Shown: one piece after another, positions 17,765 to 26,617 of the stretch
How the letters are laid out: every line of letters starts with the position of its first letter
Numbering within the stretch: the stretch's first letter is position 1
Assembly (NCBI RefSeq): GCF_014698965.1
Contig: NZ_JACXAE010000080.1
Span: 34,177 to 98,176, forward strand
Origin: Iningainema tapete BLCC-T55
GTDB lineage: Bacteria; Cyanobacteriota; Cyanobacteriia; Cyanobacteriales; Nostocaceae
Length of the DNA: 64,000 nt
Reading direction: 5' to 3'
Position numbers and translations under genes: made by a program
Notes under the pieces: generated by a model
What the model was told of the DNA's origin: nothing
Database searches by the model: none
What the model saw: the letters and a program-made list of their open reading frames with translations, nothing else

Positions 17765-18031
17765 TTACCAAGTACCTGTACTGATGTCATGCCAGATTTC
17801 TAGACCTAAAGTATTGAGATAGGTCAGCCCACCGTCAATTTGTGTAGTTGTTCCTTGTAAATCCAAGTCAAACCAACCATCACCAATAGCATTAGCTCCG
17901 AGCATAGCAGCAGTGATATTCACCACCAAACCATAATCAGAAACTAAGCGAGAAATCACAGGTTCTTGGTGATAGTCTTTGGGAATTCTCAGGCGAATTC
18001 GTTTATGGTTAAGCGTATTTTCGGAAATCAT
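17765..18031 (-). CDS. Single NIL-domain protein
   Basis: 88 aa forming one NIL domain: RLRIPKDYHQEPVISRLVSD, YGLVVNITAAML, then GDGWFDLDLQGTTTQIDGGL. It begins 11 bp after cysW in the same direction, so it is almost certainly cotranscribed with the sulfate permease genes. Very similar to each half of the double-domain protein 100 nt downstream, pointing to local duplication. Role: probable small regulatory or ligand-binding partner of the transporter (inferred). Confidence 0.88.
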   Translation of the reverse strand: MISENTLNHKRIRLRIPKDYHQEPVISRLVSDYGLVVNITAAMLGANAIGDGWFDLDLQGTTTQIDGGLTYLNTLGLEIWHDISTGTW

Positions 18032-18042
18032 ACTGTACCACT

Positions 18043-18933
18043 TTAATGTTGTCTTCGTTTCGCACCGCCTGTTCTCCGTTCCAAAATCTCCTTCAACACC
18101 AAAGTTAAAACTGCTAGAAAGGCTAATAATACGGCAGCAGAAAAAGCTGCTTCAGTTTCATACTGTTTGTATGCATCCTCCACATATAAAGGTAAGCTTT
18201 GTGTTTTTCTGGCGATGTTTCCTGACACTACAGAAACAGCACCAAATTCACCCATTGCTCTAGCGTTGGTTAATAGCACACCATATAGTAAGCCCCAACG
18301 TATACCAGGTAGGGTGACGCGCCAAAATATCTGCCAATCATTTGCTCCTAAAGTTTTAGCTGCTTCATCTTGATCGCTACCCATCTCCTCTAATACAGGA
18401 ATCACTTCACGAGCGACAAAGGGCATACTGACAAAGGCTGTCGCCAGGATCATTCCCGGCAAAGCAAAGATGACTTTGATATCGTTGGCTTCTAAAATGC
18501 TACCAAACCAACCATTGCGCCCATACAGTAACACAATCATTAGACCGGCTACTACAGGGGAGATGGAAAAGGGTAGGTCAATAATGGAAAGCAGCAGAGT
18601 ACGTCCTGGAAACTTTTTGCGGGCGATCGCCCAAGCTGCACACAGACCAAAAACTGTATTTACAGGCACAGAAATTAGAGCCAGTAGCACTGTTAGCCAA
18701 GCTGCATTGAGAAAATCTGGTCTGGTTAAGTTGTTTAAAAACGGTCCTACTCCTTTATGAAAAGCTTCGATAAAAACATTAATAGCCGGAATGTAAATTA
18801 CCAAGGCTAAATACAATATCGCTGCACCAATCAAAAATATAGTTGTCCAATTTCTGGGCTTAGTTTGCTTTTGATTGTCTGGATCGCTAGTACTATGAAG
18901 ACTAGGTAAATTTTGCACGTCACTTTGTGTCAT
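18043..18933 (-). CDS. cysW: Sulfate ABC transporter permease CysW
   Basis: 296-aa inner-membrane permease. Six hydrophobic segments (first at ~30-52, [20 protein letters not shown]). The coupling loop carries the binding-protein-dependent transport motif [20 protein letters not shown] followed by [11 protein letters not shown]. Pairs with CysT to form the channel powered by CysA. It overlaps cysT by 14 bases, so translation is coupled. A long N-terminal Ser/Asp/Gln-rich cytoplasmic tail precedes the first helix. Confidence 0.93.
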   Translation of the reverse strand: MTQSDVQNLPSLHSTSDPDNQKQTKPRNWTTIFLIGAAILYLALVIYIPAINVFIEAFHKGVGPFLNNLTRPDFLNAAWLTVLLALISVPVNTVFGLCAAWAIARKKFPGRTLLLSIIDLPFSISPVVAGLMIVLLYGRNGWFGSILEANDIKVIFALPGMILATAFVSMPFVAREVIPVLEEMGSDQDEAAKTLGANDWQIFWRVTLPGIRWGLLYGVLLTNARAMGEFGAVSVVSGNIARKTQSLPLYVEDAYKQYETEAAFSAAVLLAFLAVLTLVLKEILERRTGGAKRRQH

Positions 18934-19786
18934 ATCTTCTTCCCCAAGCTTGTAATAAATTAATTCCCAGCAACATCACCAAAGAAATTAGCAGCAATAT
19001 GATGCCGATTACAGTTGCACCAGCATAGTCATACTGCTCCAATCGCTGGAAAATGAGTACAGGTGCAATTAAATCTTTGAAAGGAGTATTGGAAGCAATA
19101 ATTACGGTTGAGCCGAATTCTCCAACTGCACGAGCAAAACCCAAAGCCACACCTGTCAAAATTGTGGGAAATAGAGGTGGTAAAATCACCTTCACAAAAG
19201 TTTGCAATTGACTTGCACCCAAGCACCAAGCCGCTTCTTCTACTTCCTTTTCCATTTCCTGGAGTACGGGTTGCACAGTCCGCACTACAAAGGGAAGAGA
19301 GATGAACGTCATCGCTACTCCCACCCCCAGACGAGTGAACGCTATCTTAATGCCAAAGGGTGCAACCAAAGAACCAATCCAGCCATTTTCGCTGTACACT
19401 GTCGCTAATGTTAAACCTGCTACCGCTGTTGGCAAGGCAAACGGTAAATCTATGGAAGCATCAATTAACTTCTTCAATGGGAAATCGTAGCGGACAAAGA
19501 CCCAAGCAATTAACGTACCAAATACACCATTTGCTAAAGCAGATATTAAAGCCGTAACAAAAGTTACATCATATGTAGCTAATGCAATGGGACTGGTAGC
19601 GATTTCCCAAAACTTTGCCGGAGGCGTGGTAAACGCTTTGAGCAACATGGCGACTATCGGCAAAAATAACATCACACTTAGGTATACCCAAGTGATTCGC
19701 CATGTCCAATGAATTCGATTTAACTGAAGCAAAAACCCCTTCCAGCCTGGAGTTGTGTTGCTAAATTGTGGAGATGATACAGCCAT
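18920..19786 (-). CDS. cysT: Sulfate ABC transporter permease CysT (CysU)
   Basis: 288-aa inner-membrane permease with six predicted helices (first [20 protein letters not shown]). The coupling motif is [20 protein letters not shown] with [17 protein letters not shown]. It lies between sbpA and cysW, all in one direction; a hairpin-forming palindrome (19809-19837) sits between sbpA and this gene, which may set a lower permease level than binding protein. Confidence 0.93.
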   Translation of the reverse strand: MAVSSPQFSNTTPGWKGFLLQLNRIHWTWRITWVYLSVMLFLPIVAMLLKAFTTPPAKFWEIATSPIALATYDVTFVTALISALANGVFGTLIAWVFVRYDFPLKKLIDASIDLPFALPTAVAGLTLATVYSENGWIGSLVAPFGIKIAFTRLGVGVAMTFISLPFVVRTVQPVLQEMEKEVEEAAWCLGASQLQTFVKVILPPLFPTILTGVALGFARAVGEFGSTVIIASNTPFKDLIAPVLIFQRLEQYDYAGATVIGIILLLISLVMLLGINLLQAWGRRYDTK

Positions 19787-19808
19787 AGTTTTTTATTGGG
19801 GATGTGGG

Positions 19809-19837
19809 GTAGAGACGTTCCGTCGGAACGTCTCTAC
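19809..19837. repeat. Dispersed palindrome, GTAGAGACG family (29 nt)
   Basis: Arms GTAGAGACGTTCCG and CGGAACGTCTCTAC around a single T: a 14-bp perfect stem. It lies two bases after the sbpA stop, inside the sbpA-cysT spacer of the operon. Confidence 0.9.
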
Positions 19838-19839
19838 AA

Positions 19840-20979
19840 TTACCGTTTGATTTTTGTTTGTATTTTGTCGAATAAAGCGCCATCGTCAAAGAATTTCTTC
19901 TGAATGGCATCCCAGCCGCCGTATTCTTGAACTGTGCCTAGATTTTTGACCTTAGGATATTTTTTGGCAAGATCTTTTGTTTGAGCTACTGTCTCATCTA
20001 CAGGTCTAAATCCTACTTTGGCAAATTCCTGTTGTGCTTCTGGTGTATACAAATATTTGACAAAAGCTTCTGCTACTTCACGAGTACCATGCTTATCTAC
20101 ATTTTTGTCTACCAATGTAATGGGGTTATCGATGGAGATGTTGACATCAGGAATTATGTATGGTAGCTTCTGCCCTTTTTGTGCCGCGAAGATAATTTCG
20201 TTTTCGTAGTTAATCAGAGCATCACCCTGATTTTTCTTAAAGAATACGTCAGTAGCTTCACGGGCATCTTTTGTGAGTACTGGCACACTAGTGTACACTT
20301 TGGTCACAAATTCAGTTGCTTTATCTTCTCCTCCACCTGTTTTAATTACTGAGTTCCACAATGCTAAGAAATTCCAACGTGCAATGCCTGATGTTTTGGG
20401 ATCGGCTGTAATTAGTTGGACTCCATCTTTGCCTAAGTCTGCCCAAGTTTTGATGTTTTTGGGGTTTCCTTCACGGGTAACTATTGCAGCAACACTTTTG
20501 GAGACAATGCTATTATTGGGGGCTTCTTTCTCCCATCCAGGCTCAATTAGTCCTGCTTTCTGAATCTTGTCTGTGTCTAAAGCTAATGCTAAATGGACAA
20601 TATCTGCTTCTAAACCATCTATCACAGCCCTTGTTTGAGAACCAGATCCGCCATAGCTTTGGTTGAAGGTGACGTTTTGGTTACGTTCTTGCTTCCATTT
20701 TTCTACGAACTTGGGTATAATAGCGTCGTGAGCAGCCTTGGTGACGGCAAAAGAAACTAAGTTGATTTGCACATCCTGTTTGTTAGCAGCCACAGGGCTA
20801 GCACTAGTACCTGTATTACTACCAGTGTTAGCAGTATCGCTACCACCAGAACAAGCGGCGATCGCCACACTCAAGCTTACTCCCACTAAAAACAGTGATA
20901 AAAAGCTTTTGATGGACTTGAGCCTCAGCCGATTACTGATTTCCCCTGATTTTTTTAATGCACACTGCCAAAAATTCAT
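19840..20979 (-). CDS. sbpA: Periplasmic sulfate-binding lipoprotein SbpA
   Basis: 379-aa solute-binding protein of the sulfate importer. The N terminus has a charged start, a hydrophobic stretch (SFLSLFLVGVSLSVAIAACS) and a lipobox-like AIAAC, so it is probably lipid-anchored after cleavage. The mature part holds family blocks YGGSGSQTRAVIDGLEADIV, WADLGKDGVQLITADPKTSG, ARWNFLALWNS and QKKFFDDGALFD. First gene of the minus-strand sulfate operon. About 60% similar by eye to the second sulfate-binding protein at 22740. Confidence 0.93.
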   Translation of the reverse strand: MNFWQCALKKSGEISNRLRLKSIKSFLSLFLVGVSLSVAIAACSGGSDTANTGSNTGTSASPVAANKQDVQINLVSFAVTKAAHDAIIPKFVEKWKQERNQNVTFNQSYGGSGSQTRAVIDGLEADIVHLALALDTDKIQKAGLIEPGWEKEAPNNSIVSKSVAAIVTREGNPKNIKTWADLGKDGVQLITADPKTSGIARWNFLALWNSVIKTGGGEDKATEFVTKVYTSVPVLTKDAREATDVFFKKNQGDALINYENEIIFAAQKGQKLPYIIPDVNISIDNPITLVDKNVDKHGTREVAEAFVKYLYTPEAQQEFAKVGFRPVDETVAQTKDLAKKYPKVKNLGTVQEYGGWDAIQKKFFDDGALFDKIQTKIKR

Positions 20980-21074
20980 TTCGTTTCCTATATTCAGATA
21001 ACTACTGTTTATTGGTAGAGTTATAGTATCACTTGTGTAAATATCTTATATAAGAGCAGGTTAAATTTCAAGAG

Positions 21075-21112
21075 AAAATCTTCACTTTTCCGCTCAAGGA
21101 GGTGAAGATTTT
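21075..21112 (-). terminator. Stem-loop terminator after the amidotransferase gene
   Basis: Arms AAAATCTTCAC (21075-21085) and GTGAAGATTTT (21102-21112) make an 11-bp stem with a 16-nt loop; on the minus strand it ends in a short T run. It is placed 29 nt after the amidotransferase stop and before the sbpA promoter, so it probably separates the two units. Confidence 0.65.
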
Positions 21113-21140
21113 ATGTATATGACCTGTGGTAGATTTCAAT

Positions 21141-21914
21141 TTATACAAATTTATGGGGTAAGCCGTCTTGAAACACTAGTAATTCTCCAGGTTGGATTTG
21201 TGTCCAAATTTCATTATCAGTTAAGGGGGTAGTAGCGATGACAGCAACGCGATCGCTCGGAGTCGTCAGTTCGCTGAAATCTACCGTTACATCTTCGTCA
21301 ATCAAGTGGGCTGCGGCAAAAGGCGCTTGGCGCACAATATAGGAGAGTTTGGTTGAGCAATGGGCAAAAAAGTGTTCTCCATCTGAAAGCAAGTAGTTAA
21401 ATATTCCTTGACTTGCCAGAGTTTTTGAGATGTCATTCAGCAAAGAGTAAAGTTGTTCTAAAGACGGCTTCCCGTAAGGAAAGTATTTTCGCAACTCATC
21501 TAGTATAAGGCAGAATGCTTTTTCACTATCAGTGTTGCCCACAGCTTGATAAAACTTCATACCTTCTGGTTGAAAACCAGGTAAATCTCCATTGTGAGCA
21601 AACACCCAGTAACGTCCCCACAATTCCCGACGGAAGGGATGACAGTTTTCTAGAGCAATTTTACCTTGAGTAGCTTTGCGGATATGGGCAATCACATGGG
21701 TAGAGTGGATGGGATAGCGTCGTACTAACTCAGCGATGGGGGATATCACCGAAGGTTTGTCATCTAACAAAATCCTGTATCCCTTTCCTTCAAAGAAAGC
21801 TATGCCCCAACCATCACGATGATCGTCAGTTTTCCCTCCCCGCGCCGCAAAGCCCTCAAAAGAAAAGCAAATATCTGTTGGTGTATTGCAATTCATTCCT
21901 AGCAATTGGCACAT
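21141..21914 (-). CDS. Class II glutamine amidotransferase (YafJ-like)
   Basis: 257 aa. The second residue is the catalytic Cys (MCQLLGMNCNTP) exposed after Met removal, as in class II glutamine amidotransferases. Other blocks: DDHRDGWGIAFF, THVIAHIRKATQG, CHPFRRELWGRYWVFAHNGD, QAVGNTDSEKAFC and a C-terminal TTPLTDNEIWTQIQPGELL. These are the YafJ/EgtC-like group that acts on an unknown amide or glutamyl substrate. Given the sulfur-rich surroundings, an EgtC-like role was considered, but no egtB or egtD is nearby. Confidence 0.85.
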   Translation of the reverse strand: MCQLLGMNCNTPTDICFSFEGFAARGGKTDDHRDGWGIAFFEGKGYRILLDDKPSVISPIAELVRRYPIHSTHVIAHIRKATQGKIALENCHPFRRELWGRYWVFAHNGDLPGFQPEGMKFYQAVGNTDSEKAFCLILDELRKYFPYGKPSLEQLYSLLNDISKTLASQGIFNYLLSDGEHFFAHCSTKLSYIVRQAPFAAAHLIDEDVTVDFSELTTPSDRVAVIATTPLTDNEIWTQIQPGELLVFQDGLPHKFV

Positions 21915-22002
21915 GGATGTTAGAAGCTCTCTTTCCAGTTATGAATGGTCTAGCTCAAAGATACTTCATAACGGCTCCACAATCTGGTACTATTGCTGCA
22001 AT

Positions 22003-22578
22003 CTACCTTTTGCGCTGAAGAACTTGAAGAGCCGTCATGCGCAGTACCTCAAACTCGGATTGAATCACCATTTCTCCTGTGTACACAGCTTCTTCGTAAA
22101 AACCAGCAACTAAAGTGTAAACTGTTATGTTGCTTTGTGGTGGGTTAATTACCCAATACTCCCTAACACCTCTAGCTGCATATTCAGAGCGTTTGAAGCG
22201 ATAGTCGCGCTCCTGATTAGTTTTACCTGGTGATGCGACTTCAATAATCAACTCAGGTGGAGGCATATCGCGGGTGATAGTTCCGCGATTATCTCCCAGA
22301 ATTTCTGCTAATTCTTCTGACAAAAGCATTAAATCGGGCAAGCGCGTTTGAGCCATTGCTCCAGACACTTCAATTTCAGTGTCTTTGTGGCAAAGCCTTT
22401 CCTCACTGAAAACTTCCAATAGTTTCGCCAAGAGGAACAATGCGATTTTTGAGTTACCCCTATCCTCTGGTGGCATTGCTACTAATTCCCCTGCAACCAG
22501 TTCATACTGCTTGTCTGTCCCATCATCGTAAGCTAGGTACTCCTCAAAGGTCATTCGTGACTTCGTTGTTGTGGTCAT
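22003..22578 (-). CDS. Uma2 family (DUF820) putative endonuclease
   Basis: A PD-(D/E)XK-fold family hugely expanded in cyanobacteria, function unknown. Typical blocks: [42 protein letters not shown] (Asp) and [12 protein letters not shown] (Glu), then [17 protein letters not shown] chose ATG 22578 ([13 protein letters not shown]), which has GGAG upstream; two in-frame ATGs further up (22599, 22656) would add residues that do not match the family. Confidence 0.85.
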   Translation of the reverse strand: MTTTTKSRMTFEEYLAYDDGTDKQYELVAGELVAMPPEDRGNSKIALFLLAKLLEVFSEERLCHKDTEIEVSGAMAQTRLPDLMLLSEELAEILGDNRGTITRDMPPPELIIEVASPGKTNQERDYRFKRSEYAARGVREYWVINPPQSNITVYTLVAGFYEEAVYTGEMVIQSEFEVLRMTALQVLQRKR

Positions 22579-22739
22579 CGCTCCAGCCCCACTTAACATT
22601 TCTATTCTACCCTGTTGGCAAAACAATTGTATGTAAAAATACTTGCTTTTTCTCACTGTCTATGAGATTGTATTTAATCAATCAAATACTTAATGTCTAC
22701 CTATAAAGCGTAGATAAAATCAAAAAGGAAAATCTTACG

Positions 22740-23861
22740 ATGGAAGCTCCCAAATCGAATTCTGGTAAATCCATACTGCAAACCGGAAAAAAATCTTATC
22801 ATCGCGCCCGCACATTGCTGGTAGCCACAGGTTTCAGTCTAAGTGTGGGGCTACCCGTTTACGCAGGGATTGCCTTACAAAACCAATCTTCACCTGAGTA
22901 CTCCAAATCTCAACTAATCGCTCAAAATAAACCTGTTGAACTGACTTTAGTTTCCTACGCTGTAACCAAAGAAGCTTACTCAAAAATCATTCCTCTATTT
23001 GTACAAAAGTGGAAGAAAGAGCGTAAACAAGATGTAGTTTTTCGCGAAAGTTACGGTGGTTCTGGCAGCCAAACAAGAGCTGTAATTGATGGCTTGGAAG
23101 CGGATGTAGTAGCTCTAGCTCTAGGATTTGACACAGACAAAATTCAGCAGGCGGGGCTGATTAAACCAGGTTGGGAAAAAGAAGTTCCCAACAATGGGAT
23201 CGTTACTAGATCAGCAGTAGTGCTGGTGACTCGTCCTGGAAATCCCAAAAAAATTAGTGGTTGGGCTGACTTAGCCAAACCCGGAATTCAAGTCGTAACT
23301 GCTAATCCCAAGACTTCTGGAGTAGCGCGTTGGAACTTTCTCGGACTGTGGGGATCAGTAATCAATGCAGGCGGAAATGAAGCTAAAGCCCGTGATTATG
23401 TGGCTAAAGTTTATCAAAATGTCGCTGTTTTACCTAAAGATGCTAGGGAAGCTAGTGATACTTTTTATAAGCGAAATCAGGGAGACGTGCTGTTGAACTA
23501 TGAGAATGAAGAGATTTTGGCTAGTATCAAAGGACAATCTCAATTTCCTTCAGTGCTTCCTCCAGTCAATATTTCCATTGACACCCCAGTTGCTGTTGTA
23601 GACAAAGTGGTGGATAAGCGCGGTACTCGGCAAGTCGCTGAGGCTTTTGTCAAGTTCTTGTTCACGCCAGAAGCTCAACGAGAATTTGCCAAAGTAGGGT
23701 TCCGTCCTGTTGATGCTACAGTAGCTAAGGAAACACAGAAGCAATTTCCTAAGATTGGCAAACTCGCTACTATCCAAAACTTCGGCGGTTGGGGAGCAGT
23801 TCAGAAGAAGTTCTTTGATGATGGAGCTATTTTTGACCAAATTCAGGGAGGTAGACGTTAG
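22740..23861 (+). CDS. sbpA: Second periplasmic sulfate-binding protein (SbpA paralogue)
   Basis: 373 aa, same family as the protein at 19840. It shares YGGSGSQTRAVIDGLEADVV, GWEKEVPNNGIVTRSAVVLV, NPKTSGVARWNFLGLWGS and KKFFDDGAIFDQIQ. The N terminus has a signal peptide (RARTLLVATGFSLSVGLPVY-AGIA) but no lipobox, so it should be soluble in the periplasm, unlike the other copy. Monocistronic, plus strand, ribosome site AAGGA. Cyanobacteria often carry two such proteins with different affinity or regulation; which is which cannot be told here. Confidence 0.9.
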   Translation: MEAPKSNSGKSILQTGKKSYHRARTLLVATGFSLSVGLPVYAGIALQNQSSPEYSKSQLIAQNKPVELTLVSYAVTKEAYSKIIPLFVQKWKKERKQDVVFRESYGGSGSQTRAVIDGLEADVVALALGFDTDKIQQAGLIKPGWEKEVPNNGIVTRSAVVLVTRPGNPKKISGWADLAKPGIQVVTANPKTSGVARWNFLGLWGSVINAGGNEAKARDYVAKVYQNVAVLPKDAREASDTFYKRNQGDVLLNYENEEILASIKGQSQFPSVLPPVNISIDTPVAVVDKVVDKRGTRQVAEAFVKFLFTPEAQREFAKVGFRPVDATVAKETQKQFPKIGKLATIQNFGGWGAVQKKFFDDGAIFDQIQGGRR

Positions 23862-23876
23862 TAGTAAGGCTGTAGG

Positions 23877-23893
23877 GCAGGCAAGATGCCTGC
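23877..23893. repeat. Short hairpin repeat (GCAGGC-GCCTGC)
   Basis: GCAGGC, five bases, GCCTGC, 15 nt after the second sulfate-binding gene. The wider sequence GGGCAGGCAAGATGCCTGC is a frequent dispersed element in Nostocales. No T run follows, so it is a weak terminator at best. Confidence 0.5.
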
Positions 23894-23913
23894 TCCACAA
23901 GAAATAGCTATTT

Positions 23914-24210
23914 TTAAGCCAATAAATTGTAAAAGCGGACTTCGGGTTCAGAAGCAATTCCTTTGAGTTTAGCTAGTACTTCCTTAAGATGGGTTGAGGC
24001 TAAATGAACATCAAAGGCATCTTTTGAAGCCCATTCCTCCACAAAAGTGAAGTCTGTTGGCTCAGACTGATTTTGTAGCAATTCATACTTAATACAACCT
24101 GCTTCTTGTCGAGTTGGTTCAATTAGCTCCAGCAGCACAGCCTTGACTTCTTCTATCTTTTCTGGTAAAGCTACGAAACGGGCAATAAGGCGAAAAGTTG
24201 AATTTGTCAT
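23914..24210 (-). CDS. Antibiotic-biosynthesis-monooxygenase (ABM) domain protein
   Basis: 98-aa ferredoxin-like alpha/beta protein of the YgiN/ABM type (TNSTFRLIARFVALPEKIEE, LLELIEPTRQEAGCIKYELL, DFTFVEEWASKDAFDVHLAS, THLKEVLAKL). Members act on quinones or without cofactor as small monooxygenases; many are stress-related. Substrate unknown. Convergent with the sulfate-binding gene; no operon partner. Confidence 0.85.
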   Translation of the reverse strand: MTNSTFRLIARFVALPEKIEEVKAVLLELIEPTRQEAGCIKYELLQNQSEPTDFTFVEEWASKDAFDVHLASTHLKEVLAKLKGIASEPEVRFYNLLA

Positions 24211-24297
24211 AAGTAGGTAGGCGTAAATAAATGAAGTACTTAGCAGTAGAGATTAGCTCAAAAACAAGGTCAGTTAGCATTACTTTTTAAGCACAAT

Positions 24298-24325
24298 GTA
24301 GAGACGCGAAATTTCGCGTCTCTAC
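24298..24325. repeat. Dispersed palindrome, GTAGAGACG family (28 nt)
   Basis: Perfect palindrome with arms GTAGAGACGCGAAA and TTTCGCGTCTCTAC. The outer bases match the family while the centre differs from other copies but stays self-complementary. Confidence 0.9.
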
Positions 24326-24410
24326 TACTTTTACAAAATTAAATACGGTTTATTTATCAAATTATCTTATTTATTCGCGGAGCATTTTCAGATGAGTGTA
24401 TTTGCTGTTG

Positions 24411-25763
24411 CTAAATCCAGATATCAGAGGTGGAATCGCCGCCTGGATAGCGTATCTCATGGGCGCGAGCGGGACCACTGGGTTCTTTGCCAAAGTCAAC
24501 ATAAAAGTTCTCGTTAATCTCCAATCCTCCTTTGTTTGCGTCACAATCAATTTGTAAAAGGTAAGAACCTGTTTGAGCTAAATCTGGGTAGAACTGATTA
24601 TCCCAGGTGCTAAATAGGGAGTTAGTGACGTAGAGCCGCCTGCCATCTAGACTTAGTTGTAGCATTTGCGGTCCTCCAACGAGCTTGTGACCTTTAACTT
24701 CACCGCTCTTACCTAACAAACCTCCGCACCAAACCTGTCCGGTTAGCTTGGGATGGGTAGGGTCAGTGATATCATATTGTCGGATGTCTCCATGTAGCCA
24801 GTTGGAAAAGTAAAGATAGCGATCGTCCAGAGATACCAGTAAATCGGTAATCAACGAGGGAACTGGGAAAGGCCAGCCTGCTAGTTCTACCGCAGGCACA
24901 TCCACTACTTTCTCTACCTGCCAGGAGCCATTGGGCTTGTGCCAGTGCCAGATATTGCTGCTAAGAGCGGCTCCTACGTAGCCATGAGTACTGTCAGGAT
25001 TGTGGTGAAAGCGGACTTCTAGGGGAATTAAGCCTTCCTCTCCCAAGTCAAAACTTTGAATGATATCGTGCTTGTGCCAATCCCAAAAATGTATTTGTTT
25101 CCCATAATTGCCAGCCTGGACATCATTCAAGTCAAAGCCAGGGTAAAAGGTTTTGGGTGCGCCCCATTCACTGCTAACCATCACGTTGTGCCGGGGTTGA
25201 TACCAAAAGTCATAGTTGTACTTCATGGCATCAGCTTGATGCTCCCAACGCCCGATGATGTCAAAGTTTTCATCAAGTAGTAAAAAGCCACCAGGTCCAT
25301 TTCCCTCGCTGTCTCCCAACATTGAGATCATCACTTGACTATTTGCCAGACAGTGAACTGTATGGGGGGCAGTAAGATTGGTTTTTGCTTTTATTTCCTC
25401 TGCCTCAATCACCTTGTGGAGCTTAGGTGCTTTAGGTTCAGCGGTATCGACGATGTAAATACGACTAGAACGAAATCCTGGAATGATTAAATAGCGTCGC
25501 GATTTACTGGCATCATCGTGGCAAGAGCTACAGGCGTTCCAACCAAAATGGTGTAGCTCATCTCCGATGTATGGCATAGTCAGGCGATGAATCACCTGGG
25601 AATAGGTGGGCGAGTCTGGGTTAGCATCCACTGTTGCCAGGTAATCTGGTTCTTCAATTCCCGATCCAGTGTAGAGGGCGATCGCATACAGGAGCTTTTC
25701 CCTATCTGCTTTGCTCGCCGCTTCTGGGGAGGCATAGCCGGGTCCACAACAGGCATGTGCCAT
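24411..25763 (-). CDS. Selenium-binding protein family, putative methanethiol oxidase
   Basis: 450 aa, the SELENBP1/SBP56 family. Human and bacterial members oxidise methanethiol to formaldehyde, hydrogen sulfide and peroxide. Key blocks: the N-terminal Cys pair [24 protein letters not shown] (metal/Cys site), [42 protein letters not shown] and [20 protein letters not shown], including the conserved histidines. I chose ATG 25763 (MAHACCGPG), matching the family start; an ATG ten codons upstream also exists. Fits the sulfur-handling genes nearby. Confidence 0.88.
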   Translation of the reverse strand: MAHACCGPGYASPEAASKADREKLLYAIALYTGSGIEEPDYLATVDANPDSPTYSQVIHRLTMPYIGDELHHFGWNACSSCHDDASKSRRYLIIPGFRSSRIYIVDTAEPKAPKLHKVIEAEEIKAKTNLTAPHTVHCLANSQVMISMLGDSEGNGPGGFLLLDENFDIIGRWEHQADAMKYNYDFWYQPRHNVMVSSEWGAPKTFYPGFDLNDVQAGNYGKQIHFWDWHKHDIIQSFDLGEEGLIPLEVRFHHNPDSTHGYVGAALSSNIWHWHKPNGSWQVEKVVDVPAVELAGWPFPVPSLITDLLVSLDDRYLYFSNWLHGDIRQYDITDPTHPKLTGQVWCGGLLGKSGEVKGHKLVGGPQMLQLSLDGRRLYVTNSLFSTWDNQFYPDLAQTGSYLLQIDCDANKGGLEINENFYVDFGKEPSGPARAHEIRYPGGDSTSDIWI

Positions 25764-25798
25764 ATTTTTACCCTCAAAATTGATCACGCACAAGTTAA

Positions 25799-25921
25799 TT
25801 ACAGCAATTCTACCGGATTACCGTAAGAAATGACCGCCATACCAACCACTAAAGCTAAAGTTAGTCGGAAAGCTATACTCTGCCAATCGCTTGGACTGAA
25901 AAACATTTCATTCATAGTCAT
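25799..25921 (-). pseudogene. MgtC/SapB-like N-terminal fragment
   Basis: A 40-codon frame reads MTMNEMFFSPSDWQSIAFRL then [16 protein letters not shown] and stops. The start resembles MgtC/SapB membrane proteins, whose first helix reads like RLSLALLVGxAIG and continues for over 100 more residues that are missing here. Probably a truncated relic, unless a 40-aa membrane peptide is really made. Confidence 0.45.
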
Positions 25922-26108
25922 AACAGTAGGAAAACGAAAACTGGGTAAAGCTAGCCGACGTTATGTAGGATCTACAATGTCGTAGTCTTAAGTATTTTCA
26001 TTTACTACGGTAAACCGCTCGAATTATGGTATATTAAAATTCAGTTTAAGTATAAAGTTAAGTTAAAATTAACTAATTTAACAAAAAATTAACATATGGG
26101 GTGAATTG

Positions 26109-26207
26109 ATGGAACAGTCTGATCCGAAAGACAAAAGCAGTTTTCTCTACCCTCGGGGGCGCTATTACGGTCAAGTTAAGCCCGACAGATCAAACGTGCT
26201 TACTTAA
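26109..26207 (+). pseudogene. Truncated DUF7219-like gene
   Basis: A 32-codon frame starts MEQSDPKDKSSFLYPRGRYY and ends QVKPDRSNVLT. The FLYPRGRYYGQ block is the conserved start of a small (~75 aa) cyanobacterial family; the rest (usually followed by NANLQEFAQ) is missing. It breaks into a reversed PEP-CTERM fragment two bases later, so a deletion or rearrangement joined two gene ends. Confidence 0.55.
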
Positions 26208-26208
26208 A

Positions 26209-26349
26209 TCAGCCTGCAACAGTTCGCTGACGATTTAAGATAGTTCCCAAACCACCAATGAAAAGTACACCTAAAATAGTGGTAGGTTCGGGAATGGCTT
26301 TTGCTGCCACAATCTTGAAATCAGGTCCGTTTATAGACCAAAAATACAC
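26209..26349 (-). pseudogene. PEP-CTERM protein C-terminal fragment
   Basis: On the minus strand the last ~45 codons of a PEP-CTERM protein: VAAKAIPEPTTILGVLFIGG then LGTILNRQR and stop. The motif PEP, a hydrophobic helix and a short basic tail is the exosortase sorting signal. A TAA lies just before a GTG at 26349, so only the tail remains. 26350-26466 shows no gene. Confidence 0.7.
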
Positions 26350-26466
26350 TTATTTGACTGAATATTACTAAGCACTACAAAAGTAATTGCACAGACTTAA
26401 ACATGTGCAACAAAGCAACAAGCGAAGTTTTAGACTTCCCTACGCACAAAGGTTGTCAGTCTTTCA

Positions 26467-26498
26467 GTTGTTGAAAGCTTTTGCAACAGCCTTTTTTA
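26467..26498 (+). terminator. Rho-independent terminator without an upstream gene
   Basis: GTTGTTG (26467-26473) pairs with CAACAGC (26484-26490, one G-U) and is followed by CTTTTTTATT. The preceding ~260 nt on the plus strand contain no intact gene, so this may end a small RNA or the transcript of the truncated DUF7219-like gene. Confidence 0.55.
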
Positions 26499-26617
26499 TT
26501 ACTGTATCTCTACAAAATTACAGTAGATAAATATAAATATCCCACAGTTTTTTGTCTGCGTCAACTAAAAAAGTTGTATTACCTTAACTTTTTATACCTT
26601 GGTTATTTCTCAATAAT

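Noticed and set aside
21141..21914. Ergothioneine pathway EgtC
   Set aside because: No egtB or egtD gene near; only the general class II amidotransferase call is supported.
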